Below, in pieces: positions 7,932 through 16,346 of a stretch of DNA of 64,000 nt. The position numbers and the translations under genes were made by a program. The notes under the pieces are model-generated. The model was given only the letters and a program-made list of their open reading frames with translations, was not told the DNA's origin and did not search any database. Numbering within the stretch: position 1 is the stretch's first letter; each line of letters starts with the position of its first letter. Source of the DNA: Mycobacterium deserti (GTDB lineage Bacteria > Actinomycetota > Actinomycetes > Mycobacteriales > Mycobacteriaceae); assembly GCF_025345615.1 (NCBI RefSeq), contig NZ_JAODWD010000006.1, positions 62,001 to 126,000 of the forward strand. Reading direction: 5' to 3'.

Positions 7932-8528
7932 TTACGGACGAGTGACCGTGGTTTCGGCCAACAGGCCGGTGTGAGCCGCCTTGCATTCCGGTGTGACCAC
8001 CAGGGCGATGACGTCTCCGGCCGAGTCGCCGGGCAGCACCAGCAGGATCCCTGGCGTGCCGTCGACCTCGACGGGACGCGCGCCCCACACCCGTGTCGCC
8101 GGGTGGCCGACCGCGTCGAGGCACGCCGCGCGCCGCTGCGGGTCGTCGAGGGACCCGTAGTCGGGTGTGCGCGACAGCAGCCCGATGATCTCGGCGTCAG
8201 CCAGCGGGACGGTGGGCCTGGCGACTGTGATCTGCTTGGCGGTCGGGCCTGCCGGCCACGCCGGCTCGTGGCCTGCCCGCATCGTCGCGCCGATGCCGAC
8301 GGCGGCGCCGGCCAGTACCGCCCCGACGCCGATCGCCAAACCGACCTTCTGGCCGCGCTGGAGCCGTGGCCGGGCGATCGAATGTGCCGGACCCGCCGCC
8401 CGCAGGGCCGCGCCGACGCGTTCGGTCACCTCCTCGGGGACCTCGGGGGCCGACCCCGCGTCCGCCCCGAGTCGGGCGAGTTCGACGCGCACCCGGTCGT
8501 GGGTCGAGTCGTGCGCCGAGGGGTCCAT
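7932..8528 (-). CDS. rsmA: Anti-sigma-M factor RsmA-like membrane protein
   Basis: A 198-residue protein at the position of Rv3912, the anti-sigma factor for SigM. Residues 1-60 are cytoplasmic and would bind the sigma factor. One membrane segment (about 66-88, VGLAIGVGAVLAGAAVGIGA) is followed by an extracytoplasmic domain with two cysteines. The sequence has no zinc-binding anti-sigma HxxxCxxC motif that I can see. It follows sigM in the same direction with a 56-nt gap. Identification rests on position, topology and length. The name refers to this anti-sigma factor, not to the 16S rRNA dimethyladenosine transferase. Confidence 0.82.
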   Translation of the reverse strand: MDPSAHDSTHDRVRVELARLGADAGSAPEVPEEVTERVGAALRAAGPAHSIARPRLQRGQKVGLAIGVGAVLAGAAVGIGATMRAGHEPAWPAGPTAKQITVARPTVPLADAEIIGLLSRTPDYGSLDDPQRRAACLDAVGHPATRVWGARPVEVDGTPGILLVLPGDSAGDVIALVVTPECKAAHTGLLAETTVTRP

Positions 8529-8584
8529 CGCTAGCCAGTCTCCACCACGACAGCTTGGACGTTGCGGATGCGTTCACGGTTCCC

Positions 8585-9148
8585 TCAACGTTCGACGGGC
8601 TCCGCGGCGGCGGGGGCGTCGAGGGGTGCGAGCGCCTCGGCCAGCTTGGCCCTGGCCCGGTGGCACCGACTTTTGACCGTGCCCTCGGCGACGCCGAGCA
8701 TGCGGGCCGTCTCGGCCACCGAGTACCCCTGCATGTCGACCGCGACCACCGCTGCGCGCTGTTCGACGGGCAGGCGCATCAGCGCGCGCTCGATGACGAT
8801 CGCCGTGTCCACCCGCAGCGTCGGGTCACCGACGCCGACATCGTCGGGCAGTGGGGTCGTGGGCTGAACCTTGTTGCGACGCAACCGATCCAGGCAGGCG
8901 TTGAGCACGATGCGGTACAGCCAGCTGCTGACCGCCGCGTCGTGGCGGAACTTCGGCGCATTCCGGTGCGCGGCCAGCATGGCGTCCTGCAGCGCGTCGG
9001 CGGCGTCGTCGGGGTTGCGGCTGGTGAACCGCGCGAGCCGGTACAGCTGGCGTTGATGGCGGTAGAACAACTCCTCGAACGCATAGCGGTCGCCGGCGAC
9101 GTGGGCGGCCAACAGCTCGGCGTCGGTGCGTTGCTGTTCGAACCCCAC
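8585..9148 (-). CDS. sigM: ECF RNA polymerase sigma factor SigM
   Basis: A 187-residue ECF sigma factor. Region 2 (about 25-95) contains YAFEELFYRHQRQLYRLA and DAADALQDAMLAAHR; region 4 (about 125-180) contains LPVEQRAAVVAVDMQGYSV and the helix-turn-helix VAEGTVKSRCHRARAKL. In mycobacteria SigM controls surface and secretion genes. The GTG at 9148 is chosen because TAGTGT ends 6 nt before it, the pattern of a leaderless promoter. The anti-sigma gene rsmA follows directly. Confidence 0.93.
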   Translation of the reverse strand: MGFEQQRTDAELLAAHVAGDRYAFEELFYRHQRQLYRLARFTSRNPDDAADALQDAMLAAHRNAPKFRHDAAVSSWLYRIVLNACLDRLRRNKVQPTTPLPDDVGVGDPTLRVDTAIVIERALMRLPVEQRAAVVAVDMQGYSVAETARMLGVAEGTVKSRCHRARAKLAEALAPLDAPAAAEPVER

Positions 9149-9154
9149 AGCCGA

Positions 9155-9160
9155 ACACTA
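9155..9160 (-). promoter_or_regulatory. -10 element of a probably leaderless sigM transcript
   Basis: On the minus strand TAGTGT ends 6 nt before the GTG start of sigM. There is no Shine-Dalgarno sequence, which fits transcription starting at or next to the start codon. Confidence 0.45.
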
Positions 9161-9222
9161 ATTGGCGCCGCGGGTGGCTCCCGACACAAGTTTGCGGGGC
9201 TGGGGATAGCGGTCCGGGACGG

Positions 9223-12200
9223 CTAGCCGGACGGCTTGAGCGTGACCTCGGCGATGTCGGAGCGGCTCTCCCCGCTGACCTGGCCCAGCGTCGACACCCA
9301 GACCAGCACGTTGGACGTGGGCTGCGCACCCTCCACCTTGATGGTGTTCGGTCCGGGCTGCAGGGTGGTGGGCCCGGTCAGCAGGGTGGTGTCGTCCAGC
9401 GTCGAGGGGGTCGGCGTCTGCGCCGACCGGATCTCCACTGCGGTGCCGGTGCTGTTGAGGTTGATGTCGACCTCGCCCAGCGTCGTCGGCTGCGGCAGCT
9501 CGAGCATCAGCCCGACGCCGTTCTTGAAGCCGGGGAACGGAACGGGATCGCTGTAGGTGTCGATGGGCCACACCGTCGACACGTTGCCGTCGATCGCGAG
9601 CCCCGCCTCCGAGGGCGCATCGGCTTCGCCTTCGGGCGAGAAGACCGTCACGCGAGAAGGTTTGATGGCGTTGCCGCCGGCGCCGCCTGCCTCCTGCGAC
9701 TCCGTCGGGGCGTTGAGACCGAGTTCGTCACCGCCGAGGCCGTCGCCCACGTCGCCGAAGATCCGGCTGAGCACCGAGGCCAGCACCACCAGCGCGATGA
9801 TGACGATCGCGGCGCCGACGCTGAGCCCGATCATGAGGCCCTTACGCCGGCGGGCCTGGAACTCCGGATCGTCGTCCGGCCCTGCCCGTACGGGCGATGG
9901 CGACTCGGGTCCGGGTTCGTCGACCGGGTTGATCAGTTCGGTGCGGTCGGCAATCGCGGTGGCCTGCTGCAGCAGGTTCAGCAGGGTCGGTGCGCTGCGG
10001 ATGCCGCCGCCCTCCTGGACCGCGCGGGCCGCGGCGGCCGAGATCTGGAACGGGATGTCGCGGTCGACGGCCCGCGGTTCGATGGGCTGGCCTGCGGCGT
10101 CGAGTTCGGCTGACTCCAGCCCGCTGGGCACGCCCGTCTGGTCCAGCGGCCACCGGTTGACCAGCAGCGCGTAGAGCGCCGCGCCGATCCCGCGGATGTC
10201 GTCTTCGGGGTTTGCCTCGGGGAGAGTGGCCGGGAACGCCAGCGCCACGTCGCCCTCGATGCTGACCCGCACCCGGCTGGGATGATCGATCGACAGCGCG
10301 ACACCGGACCGGTGCGCCTGTTCGGCGGCCGCCGCCAGCGATTGGATGGCCCGGGCACCGCCGATCGGCGACGGCGAGGTCTCGGCCACTTCGGCCAGCG
10401 AGCCGCCGCGGATCCACTCCGAGACCACCAGGCCGCCGGAGCCGGTGTTCGCGACGTCGAGCACGCGAGCGATGCCGGGCATGTCGATGCGGCTCAGCTT
10501 CAGGGTGCGCTTGAGGATGTCCTGCAGCTCTTCGTCGGACAGCGTCGCATCGGGGTCGACGAAGGTAAGCGCCACCTGGCGGTCCAGCGCGGTGTCGAGC
10601 GCCTGCCAGAACTGAAGGGTCGGCGGTCCGCCGTGGAACACCAGCAGGCGATATCGCCCGCCGGCGATGGTGGCACCGGGGATGAGGTGAACGTCCTCGT
10701 CCGACGTCGCGGCCTCGATGTCGGGTTCGCGCGGGGCGTCGAACGCGAGCGGCTCACGGGTCGGGTCGCCGCCGTAATCGGACGGCGGCCTGCCGGACAC
10801 CGGGATGCGGGCGGTGCCGTTGGCCTCGACGGGCAGCTCGGTGGTCGCCTCCGGATACTCGGGGGAGTCCCGCAGGCCGTCCCCGGGATACCCGGCGCGC
10901 TCGGCTGGGAACTCAGCGGTGGCTTCGGGCTCCGGCACGTCGGGGGTGAACTCGTCGGCGGGCACGTCGGGCCGGAAATCGTCAGGCGACTGCAGGGGGA
11001 TCTTCGTGGTGGCCGTGCTGTCGGGTCCGGGCGGCGGGGTGCCTGCGGGTTCGTTGGTCACCGCTGGTCCTTTCCCCATCCAGTCCCCGGCAACCCCTGC
11101 CGGAGGCCCGCGCCGGACCGCCGCTGGTACGTGACGGCGCGGCGGCGCGAACGAATTCCTCTGCTCAGCGTACGTGAGTGACCTCCCGGGCCGCGGCCGG
11201 TCGGGGGGCATATTCGTCGCCGGGGCTACCGTCGGCCGCCCGTCGGGCGTGGGTCCGGCGCCCCGACCCAGGCGTCGCTTCACGGCGCCGAGGGCGGCCT
11301 GTGCTTCGGGGACCTTCGCAGCGATCAGCATCCCGGCCACGATCGGCACCATGATCACGCCGAGCACGAGCAGCCGCAGCAGCGATCCGCCGCCGCCCCA
11401 GTCGCGGGTCAGCGCGTGGAGCCCCAGCAGGTGGTCGACGACGTGCGCGGTGAGCCCGGCGATCAACGAGGCTGCGATCGTGACCAGGATGGTGCGCACC
11501 ACCTGCAGACTGAGCAGCCGGCCACCGGGGGGGTTGAGGTTGGCGCGCAGCAGGACGTAACCGACCGTGGCGCCCGCGACGAAGCCCAGGCCGTTGGCCA
11601 GGCCCAGATAGCCGGCCACCAGATCGGGGTCGTCGGTCAGATGCGGCGCGGCCACCGAGGCGGCGATCTTGACGATGGTGATGACGGCGATCAACGCGAT
11701 CGGGGTCCACGGTTGCTCGCGGGCGTAGAACACCCGAAGTTGCAGCAGCACAAGGGCGTACGGAATCAGTGTGAACGCTGACAGCGTGATCGCCATCCCG
11801 AGGTAGCCGGCGTCGACGTCGCCGAAGTTGCCGTAGGCGAACAGGGCGCTGCCGATCGCGGGACCGCCGACGGTCATCACCGCCACGATCGGGATCAGCG
11901 TCACCATCGTCAACCGCGTGGCCAGTGAGAGGTCGGCCAGCACCGCCGGGGTGTCGTTGGCCGCGGCGTTGCGGCTCAGCCGCGGCATCACCACCGTCAG
12001 CACCGTCACGCCGATGATGCCGAACGGCAACTGCAACACCAGCCAGGTGTAGTTGTAGATGGCCGGCCCGGAAGCGGCTGCGTCGCTGGCGATCCGGTTG
12101 CCGACGATCAAACCGATCTGGCTGATCAGCACGTAGAGCACCATCGCCGAAGCCATCGTGCCGAACTTCTTGAGCCGATCGTCGATGCCCCACAGCGGCC

Positions 12201-13080
12201 GCAGGCTGACACGCTCACGCCGGATCGCGACCAGCAGCACCAGCACCTGCGTCGCCGCGCCCAAGGTGAAACCGACCCCGAGCACCAGCAGCTTGGCGTT
12301 GCCCATCTCGACGGGGTCGAGCGAGAGTTCGCCCGGCACAATCAGGTACAGGACCAGGGTGACGATGGCGACGATGTTGTTGCACACCGGCGCCCAGGCC
12401 GGCGGCCCGAACACGTTGCGGGTGTTCAGGATTGCCATGAACACCGATGACAGCCCGTAGAACAACACCTGCGGGAGCAGCAGGTAGGCGAACGCCGTCG
12501 TCAGCTCGCGGTTGACCTCCGGGTCGTCGCCCAGCATGAGGCCGACCAGCAGCGGCGCGGCGACGATCGACAGCGCGGTGGTGATCAGCAGCAGCGTGGT
12601 CGCCAGCGTCACGAGCCGACGCACGAACGCCGTTCCGCCGTCGGGATCGTCGCGTTCGGCGCGAGCCAGCACCGGCACGAAGATCGCGGTGAACGTCGCC
12701 TCGAGCACCAGCGCCGCGATGAGGTTCGGCAGCTGAAACGCCACCGAGAACGCACTGGACAGCGCCGCGCCCAGGATCGTCGCGAGCAGCACGATGCGCC
12801 CGAAGCCGGTGAGCCGGCTGATCAGTGTCGCGAACGCCATTCCCCACGACCGCGACACGACGGCGGCGTCGGACAGTTCGGGCCGACCCGCGCGGCGCCG
12901 CGGTGCGGGACCGCGGGAGATCCGTGGCGGGGGCGCTTTTCGGCGCCTCGGCGGGCCGGGGGTGACGGGCCTGCCGCGCGGCGGCACCGGACCGGCTTCG
13001 TGGCGGGGCGGGCGCGAGCCGAGGTCGGCTGGTGGCTGCGGTGGCGGTCCCGGTCTGCCGTGGCGCCCTGCTGTGCTCAT
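9223..13080 (-). CDS. murJ: MurJ/MviN lipid II flippase fused to a pseudokinase and an extracytoplasmic domain
   Basis: A 1285-residue multidomain protein equivalent to Rv3910. A basic Pro-rich N-terminus (1-85) leads into the MurJ core (about 90-610, some 14 membrane segments), which flips lipid II across the membrane. A long acidic linker follows, then a protein-kinase-like domain (about 795-1060) without a recognisable catalytic HRD or DFG. One more membrane segment (about 1080-1103) leads to a beta-rich external domain of about 180 residues. In mycobacteria the phosphorylated pseudokinase recruits the FHA protein FhaA. The ATG overlaps the upstream stop (ATGA), giving translational coupling. 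Confidence 0.93.
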   Translation of the reverse strand: MSTAGRHGRPGPPPQPPADLGSRPPRHEAGPVPPRGRPVTPGPPRRRKAPPPRISRGPAPRRRAGRPELSDAAVVSRSWGMAFATLISRLTGFGRIVLLATILGAALSSAFSVAFQLPNLIAALVLEATFTAIFVPVLARAERDDPDGGTAFVRRLVTLATTLLLITTALSIVAAPLLVGLMLGDDPEVNRELTTAFAYLLLPQVLFYGLSSVFMAILNTRNVFGPPAWAPVCNNIVAIVTLVLYLIVPGELSLDPVEMGNAKLLVLGVGFTLGAATQVLVLLVAIRRERVSLRPLWGIDDRLKKFGTMASAMVLYVLISQIGLIVGNRIASDAAASGPAIYNYTWLVLQLPFGIIGVTVLTVVMPRLSRNAAANDTPAVLADLSLATRLTMVTLIPIVAVMTVGGPAIGSALFAYGNFGDVDAGYLGMAITLSAFTLIPYALVLLQLRVFYAREQPWTPIALIAVITIVKIAASVAAPHLTDDPDLVAGYLGLANGLGFVAGATVGYVLLRANLNPPGGRLLSLQVVRTILVTIAASLIAGLTAHVVDHLLGLHALTRDWGGGGSLLRLLVLGVIMVPIVAGMLIAAKVPEAQAALGAVKRRLGRGAGPTPDGRPTVAPATNMPPDRPRPGRSLTYAEQRNSFAPPRRHVPAAVRRGPPAGVAGDWMGKGPAVTNEPAGTPPPGPDSTATTKIPLQSPDDFRPDVPADEFTPDVPEPEATAEFPAERAGYPGDGLRDSPEYPEATTELPVEANGTARIPVSGRPPSDYGGDPTREPLAFDAPREPDIEAATSDEDVHLIPGATIAGGRYRLLVFHGGPPTLQFWQALDTALDRQVALTFVDPDATLSDEELQDILKRTLKLSRIDMPGIARVLDVANTGSGGLVVSEWIRGGSLAEVAETSPSPIGGARAIQSLAAAAEQAHRSGVALSIDHPSRVRVSIEGDVALAFPATLPEANPEDDIRGIGAALYALLVNRWPLDQTGVPSGLESAELDAAGQPIEPRAVDRDIPFQISAAAARAVQEGGGIRSAPTLLNLLQQATAIADRTELINPVDEPGPESPSPVRAGPDDDPEFQARRRKGLMIGLSVGAAIVIIALVVLASVLSRIFGDVGDGLGGDELGLNAPTESQEAGGAGGNAIKPSRVTVFSPEGEADAPSEAGLAIDGNVSTVWPIDTYSDPVPFPGFKNGVGLMLELPQPTTLGEVDINLNSTGTAVEIRSAQTPTPSTLDDTTLLTGPTTLQPGPNTIKVEGAQPTSNVLVWVSTLGQVSGESRSDIAEVTLKPSG

Positions 13081-15461
13081 GTGGGTCCGGGTTTCGTTCC
13101 GGGGGTGCCCGCGTCGTCGAAGTGCAGGGCGACGTCCAGTGGATCCGGGCGGTCGAGGTCGGCGGGGTCGGGTTGTCCGCGGAACCGGTGCCACAGCCGG
13201 CGGCCCGCGAGCAGCACGAGTACGGCACCGGCCGAGAGCGTGATGAAGAACAGCACCTTGCCGTAGGCGTTCGAATGCACGGAAAGGCGCACGGATTCGC
13301 CCAGCGACAAGCCGTTAGCGGTGCGCAACGTGATGTCGACGGCGAACCGCTGGGTGGAGTGGACTTCGACCGGTACCCGCAGTGGCAGGTAGCCCGGCGG
13401 CAACTCGATCTCGCCCATGTCGGTGACCGACATCCCCGGCGGGCCGTCGACCTGCAGCCTGACCTTGACCGGCACCGGCAGGTCGTTGCGTAGCGCCAGC
13501 GGCAATGGGCTGCGTTCGGTGGCCAGCGTGTACGACCCGCCGGGGTTGACGATGGTGACCGCGTTGAAAATGTCGTCCACCGTGCGGCCAACCGTCGTCA
13601 ATCGTTGCTGAGCAAGGCCGTTGCGGGCGTCCGCGGGTACGGACTGGCTCAACGCGCGCAGCATGTCCTCGCGAAGCGGCGCGGTGTATTCGGCCCCCGT
13701 CAGCCCGGTCTGCGCATCGGTGGTCAGGGCGGCGGTCAGGCCCCACAGGCGACCCGTCACGCCGGCGACTCCGGAGACCACGGCGTCGTCGAACCGGCCG
13801 CGCGGATTGCCGAGTTGGTCACCGGGCAACCGAGACTGGCCCGAGGGGACCGCAGCGGCTTCGGCGATCACGGCGGTCAGCGGACGCGGTTGTGCCAGAC
13901 CGGAATTGATGGTCGTGGCCACCGCCGTGAGGATCGCCCGCGCATCGTCGGCGGTGACACTCCACGACAGGGGCGGCATCACGATCTGGGTGCGTGGTTC
14001 GGTGCCGGGCTCCAGGCCGCGCCACAGCATGGCACCGAGCGCGTCCTGTCGCCGCGCGACGGCCGAATCGTGTTTGAGCGGCACGTCGAGTGCCGGATCG
14101 AGATACGAGGGTGCCATCGGCTCGGTGCCCAAGCCGGCCAGCGCGGCGCCGACGGTCGGGTCGAACGGTGCCGCGACCAGTTCCGGCGTGTAGCGCACCG
14201 GACGCACGTCGGGGGTGCCCGGCTCGTTGCTGTCGCTGGTGGTCTCGGACCTGTCGGCGAGGTCGGCCGCCGAGATCGCGACCGTCCGCCCCTGCGTGGC
14301 CAGCAGCTCAGCGGCCCCGCCGGTCAGCGGTCCGTCGCCGACGAGGGTGGCGCCGCGCACCGACGCGATGCCGAGAATCTGGTCGACGACACCTCCTGCG
14401 CCGTTGGTGGCGATCGCGGACAGACCGCGGTCGCCGACCCGGTGTAATGCGTCGAGGTCGGCCTGCGCGTAGACCGTCGGCGTCACGCACAGCTGTTTCG
14501 CCAGCGCCTTGAGCCTGTTGAGCCAAGCCAGCGCCGCGTCCTTCCCGGCGCCGGGATGCGTCGGCGTGCCCGCCCCGGCGTCGGGTCCGTCGTTGACGAC
14601 GTAGCCGCCGGTCATCGCGTTGACGGTGACGAGCAGGTCCGGGTCGACGGCCAGGCACGTCGCGTCGCGCAGCGCTCCGTCGGGGTCGACCTGCGGGCTG
14701 GTCGCGAACTCTACGGCCGAGAGCAGGGTGTCGAGTCGGCCGCCCGCGGCCAGCGAGGTGGCCAGATCGTCGTCGATCAACCGGACGGGCGTGGTGCCGC
14801 CGGCCGCACCCGCGGCCAGACGCGGGCGGTCGGCGAGCGGCCACAGCATGGTCAGCCGGACGGGGCGGGAGGTGTCGGGCGGCACCACCTCGGTCAGCGC
14901 GTCGGCCGTGTCGTCCGACGGATCGGGTGGAACGCCGGTCACCGGCAGCAGGAAGCGCGCGTCGTCGAGTCGGGCCGGCGCCCCGTAGTCGGGGGTGCCG
15001 TTGACGTTGACCATCACCGGGTACACCCCGGGCTCCTCGATGCCCAGAGACGGCTGCTCGGCGGACCGCAGCGGATAAGCAAGTGTGAACGGAACGGCTT
15101 GTCCCCGAGGCAATTCCGGGGCCAGGGTGATGAAGTTCGCAACCGGCTCGTACTGGTCGACGTCGCCGGTGAGGTTGGTGCGCAGGCCTTCCGAGGAGGT
15201 GACTGCCGCGGCGTCCTCGAGCCGGACCACGACGTCGCGCACCGGCCGGTCGCCGACATTGAGCACCACCCCGGTGACCGTGACGACCGGTTCGCTGGTG
15301 GTGGTGACGATCTCGGGCGTGACTCGGTCGATACGCACCTGCAGGAAGGGGACGGACCCCGGTTCGCCCGCCGCGGCGTGCGGCCCGGTCATCTGTGCGG
15401 CGGTCAACAGCAGCAGCGCGATGGCAGCCAACAGCCGCGCCCGCACCGCCGGACGCATCAC
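13077..15461 (-). CDS. Secreted/membrane-anchored DUF6049-like protein (Rv3909 homologue)
   Basis: A 794-residue protein with an N-terminal signal peptide (hydrophobic LLAAIALLLLTAAQMTG, about 9-25), a large extracytoplasmic region and one C-terminal membrane anchor (about 740-765, VLFFITLSAGAVLVLLAG) followed by a short cytoplasmic tail. The Ig-like pattern near 55-115 (VVLNVGDRPVRDVVVRLED) is typical of actinobacterial DUF6049 proteins. The function is unknown. GTG at 15461 overlaps the mutT4 stop by 4 nt and its own stop overlaps murJ, so the three genes are tightly coupled. This suggests a role in lipid II export or cell-wall assembly. Confidence 0.82.
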   Translation of the reverse strand: MMRPAVRARLLAAIALLLLTAAQMTGPHAAAGEPGSVPFLQVRIDRVTPEIVTTTSEPVVTVTGVVLNVGDRPVRDVVVRLEDAAAVTSSEGLRTNLTGDVDQYEPVANFITLAPELPRGQAVPFTLAYPLRSAEQPSLGIEEPGVYPVMVNVNGTPDYGAPARLDDARFLLPVTGVPPDPSDDTADALTEVVPPDTSRPVRLTMLWPLADRPRLAAGAAGGTTPVRLIDDDLATSLAAGGRLDTLLSAVEFATSPQVDPDGALRDATCLAVDPDLLVTVNAMTGGYVVNDGPDAGAGTPTHPGAGKDAALAWLNRLKALAKQLCVTPTVYAQADLDALHRVGDRGLSAIATNGAGGVVDQILGIASVRGATLVGDGPLTGGAAELLATQGRTVAISAADLADRSETTSDSNEPGTPDVRPVRYTPELVAAPFDPTVGAALAGLGTEPMAPSYLDPALDVPLKHDSAVARRQDALGAMLWRGLEPGTEPRTQIVMPPLSWSVTADDARAILTAVATTINSGLAQPRPLTAVIAEAAAVPSGQSRLPGDQLGNPRGRFDDAVVSGVAGVTGRLWGLTAALTTDAQTGLTGAEYTAPLREDMLRALSQSVPADARNGLAQQRLTTVGRTVDDIFNAVTIVNPGGSYTLATERSPLPLALRNDLPVPVKVRLQVDGPPGMSVTDMGEIELPPGYLPLRVPVEVHSTQRFAVDITLRTANGLSLGESVRLSVHSNAYGKVLFFITLSAGAVLVLLAGRRLWHRFRGQPDPADLDRPDPLDVALHFDDAGTPGTKPGPT

Positions 15462-16261
15462 GGACCTTGTCCGCAGCCGTTCGTCCGCCGGCCGGGCTCC
15501 ATCTTCCCCCGGTCGCTCCGCTCCACCCCCAGGGACGGTTGCGGGGCGTCGTCAGGACGACGGCGGGTGTGCGAATGCGTCTGGGGCCGCCGTCGCGGCG
15601 AGGTCCGGGGCAGAGGCGGCAGCGACGCGGGGCCGTCGGTGTGCAGCTTGTCGATCAGTTCATCGGCCACCTCGGCGAGGCGACGTTCGTCGGCGTAGGC
15701 CAGGCGGGACGGCAGTTCCTTGAGCGGAACCCAGGCGACCTCGGTGACCTCGACGTCCTCATCGGACAGCTCACCACCTAAGAAGCGCATCAGGTAATGG
15801 TGCACCGTCTTGTGCACGCGGCGCCCCTCGGTGACGAACCAGTAGTCGATGCTGCCGAGCGCGGCCAGCACGTCGCCGCGGATACCGGTTTCCTCCGCGA
15901 CCTCACGGATCGCGGTCTGCTCTGCGGTCTCGCCCAGTTCGATGTGGCCCTTCGGCAGCGACCACAGCATGCGACCACGCCGGTCGGTGCGCCCGATCAG
16001 CGCCGCGACCTGACCGTCCTTCGGCCCGTCGATACCGTCGATGACCAGCCCGCCCGCCGAGGTCTCGTGGACTGTGCGCAACCGGTCCTGCGGACGGCGC
16101 GGACGGGTCTTCTGCGGCTTGCTCGCAGCGTCGGACGAGTCCTTCTTGATCTGAATCGCGCCGTTGTGGTGCTCCAACGCCGCTTCGGGTGGACCGGCAG
16201 CGCGGCGACCGCGACGACGCCCGCGGCGCCGTCGTGGTTTGGCCTTTTCGCCGTCCGACAC
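15458..16261 (-). CDS. mutT4: NUDIX hydrolase MutT4
   Basis: A 267-residue NUDIX protein. A very basic N-terminus (RRRRGRRRGRRA) precedes the hydrolase domain (about 80-215). The Nudix box is complete: it begins GHIELGETAEQTAIREVAEE and ends with TGI. It is expected to hydrolyse a nucleoside diphosphate-linked compound; the substrate is unproven. A Pro/Arg-rich tail ends the protein. GTG 16261 is selected over the longer frame because TACTAT ends 7 nt upstream and because the known M. tuberculosis protein begins with the same SDGE-K residues. It starts the mutT4-DUF6049-murJ unit. Confidence 0.92.
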   Translation of the reverse strand: MSDGEKAKPRRRRGRRRGRRAAGPPEAALEHHNGAIQIKKDSSDAASKPQKTRPRRPQDRLRTVHETSAGGLVIDGIDGPKDGQVAALIGRTDRRGRMLWSLPKGHIELGETAEQTAIREVAEETGIRGDVLAALGSIDYWFVTEGRRVHKTVHHYLMRFLGGELSDEDVEVTEVAWVPLKELPSRLAYADERRLAEVADELIDKLHTDGPASLPPLPRTSPRRRPQTHSHTRRRPDDAPQPSLGVERSDRGKMEPGRRTNGCGQGP

Positions 16262-16268
16262 CCAAGCG

Positions 16269-16274
16269 ATAGTA
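16269..16274 (-). promoter_or_regulatory. -10 element of a probably leaderless mutT4 transcript
   Basis: On the minus strand TACTAT ends 7 nt before GTG 16261, with no ribosome site between. It is back to back with the pcnA promoter. Confidence 0.5.
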
Positions 16275-16332
16275 GCTGCCACGAAGATTCGTTCCCGCCA
16301 CACTCACCGGTCGTGACTGAGCCGTTGCCGAT

Positions 16333-16338
16333 TAGGCT
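16333..16338 (+). promoter_or_regulatory. -10 element of a probably leaderless pcnA transcript
   Basis: TAGGCT ends 8 nt before the GTG start of pcnA; no Shine-Dalgarno sequence lies between them. Confidence 0.45.
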
Positions 16339-16346
16339 GTCCGAAC

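Noticed and set aside
15458..16303. Longer mutT4 start at 16303
   Set aside because: It adds residues absent from the known family member and would need translation across the -10 element.
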